Source: Hyphomicrobiales bacterium (GTDB lineage: Bacteria; Pseudomonadota; Alphaproteobacteria; Rhizobiales; Beijerinckiaceae). From it: a DNA stretch of 5,461 bases. Below are positions 5,170 through 5,461 of the stretch, piece after piece. The first letter of the stretch is position 1, and the number at the start of each line of letters is the position of its first letter. The notes under the pieces are model-generated. The model was not told where the DNA came from. It ran no database searches and was given only the letters and a program-made list of their open reading frames with translations. The translations under genes and the position numbers were made by a program. Location of the stretch: positions 1 through 5,461 of the forward strand of contig JAQGJO010000568.1 in the NCBI GenBank assembly GCA_028290595.1. Direction: 5' to 3'.

Positions 5170-5461
5170 TTACTTGGCCAGAAAATCGAGGACGAGCTTC
5201 GTCGTGGCGTCGGGATTTTCCTCCATCACCCAATGGCCGGAGGCCGGCACGATGCCGCCGGTTACATTGCTGGCGACGACATTGAGTTCGGCGGCCATGC
5301 CGGCACCGTAGGATTTCTCGCCGCCGAGCGCGTAAACGGGCATGGTCAGTTTGCCCTGCTTGGCGAGCAGAGCCTGATTGTCTTCGCTGTCCTGCGGGAA
5401 GGCCTTGAACTGCTCGAAGGAGTTATGGATCGCGTGCGGCCGCGCATAGAGTGCTGCGTAA
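5170..5461 (-). CDS. Alpha/beta hydrolase, C-terminal fragment (5' end outside the window)
   Basis: On the minus strand, an open frame enters at the window edge and ends at the TAA at 5172-5170, giving 96 residues. Its features are PVYALGGEKSYGAGMAAEL, then NVTGGIVPASGHWVMEENPD and KLVLDFLAK. The SGHWVMEENP block is the hallmark of the alpha/beta-hydrolase catalytic histidine (H76 of the fragment, codon 5235-5233). E48 in LGGEKS is at the usual place of the acidic triad member, but with Glu rather than Asp. The nucleophile elbow and oxyanion loop would lie beyond the right edge and cannot be checked. The closest general types are epoxide hydrolase/dehalogenase-like and meta-cleavage-product hydrolase-like proteins. 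In this context a C-C or ester hydrolase role in aromatic breakdown is possible, but the gene faces the opposite way and so is a separate transcription unit. It converges on the dehydrogenase gene across a palindromic repeat. Confidence 0.85.
   Translation of the reverse strand, partial: YAALYARPHAIHNSFEQFKAFPQDSEDNQALLAKQGKLTMPVYALGGEKSYGAGMAAELNVVASNVTGGIVPASGHWVMEENPDATTKLVLDFLAK

Overview
The window looks like chromosomal DNA from a high-GC alphaproteobacterium of the Hyphomicrobiales (Bradyrhizobium, Rhodopseudomonas, Afipia or a relative). Two things suggest this. The coding sequence is GC-rich with strong G/C third positions. The gaps also hold two palindromic repeat families, CCTCATCCTGAGGAG...TCTCGAAGGA and TGTCATTCCCG...CGGGAATGACA, that I remember as common in those genomes. 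The assignment is inference, since no rRNA or other marker gene is present.

Layout from left to right: (1) the C-terminal end of an AraC/GlxA-type regulator on the plus strand, cut by the window edge; (2) a full LysR-type regulator (TsaR-like) on the minus strand, converging on the first gene with 5 nt between stops; (3) a 172-nt divergent control region with two abutting inverted repeats, one with LysR-box geometry; (4) a single-domain VOC-fold, extradiol-dioxygenase-like protein; (5) a gap filled by two inverted copies of a ~50-bp palindromic repeat; (6) a full group A FAD-dependent aromatic monooxygenase, most likely starting at TTG 2197; (7) a ~118-bp composite palindromic repeat; (8) a zinc-independent quinone oxidoreductase-type dehydrogenase; (9) a second, inverted copy of the composite repeat; (10) the C-terminal 96 residues of an alpha/beta hydrolase on the minus strand, cut by the window edge.

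Read together, this resembles a small accessory catabolic locus for an aromatic or phenolic compound. The flavin monooxygenase would hydroxylate the ring, the VOC protein could open or rearrange an oxygenated product, the NADPH-type reductase could reduce a quinone or enone, and the hydrolase could cleave a C-C or ester bond. The divergent LysR protein would be the effector-responsive regulator. The substrate cannot be read from the sequence. No gap between the plus-strand structural genes is a plain operon junction: each holds inverted palindromic repeats, so a single continuous transcript is not assured.

I saw no tRNA, rRNA, CRISPR array, transposase or integrase. The most unusual structural feature is that the dehydrogenase gene is bracketed by ~115-bp inverted repeats whose outer 52 bp differ at one position. 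I found no clearly novel defence or mobile system.
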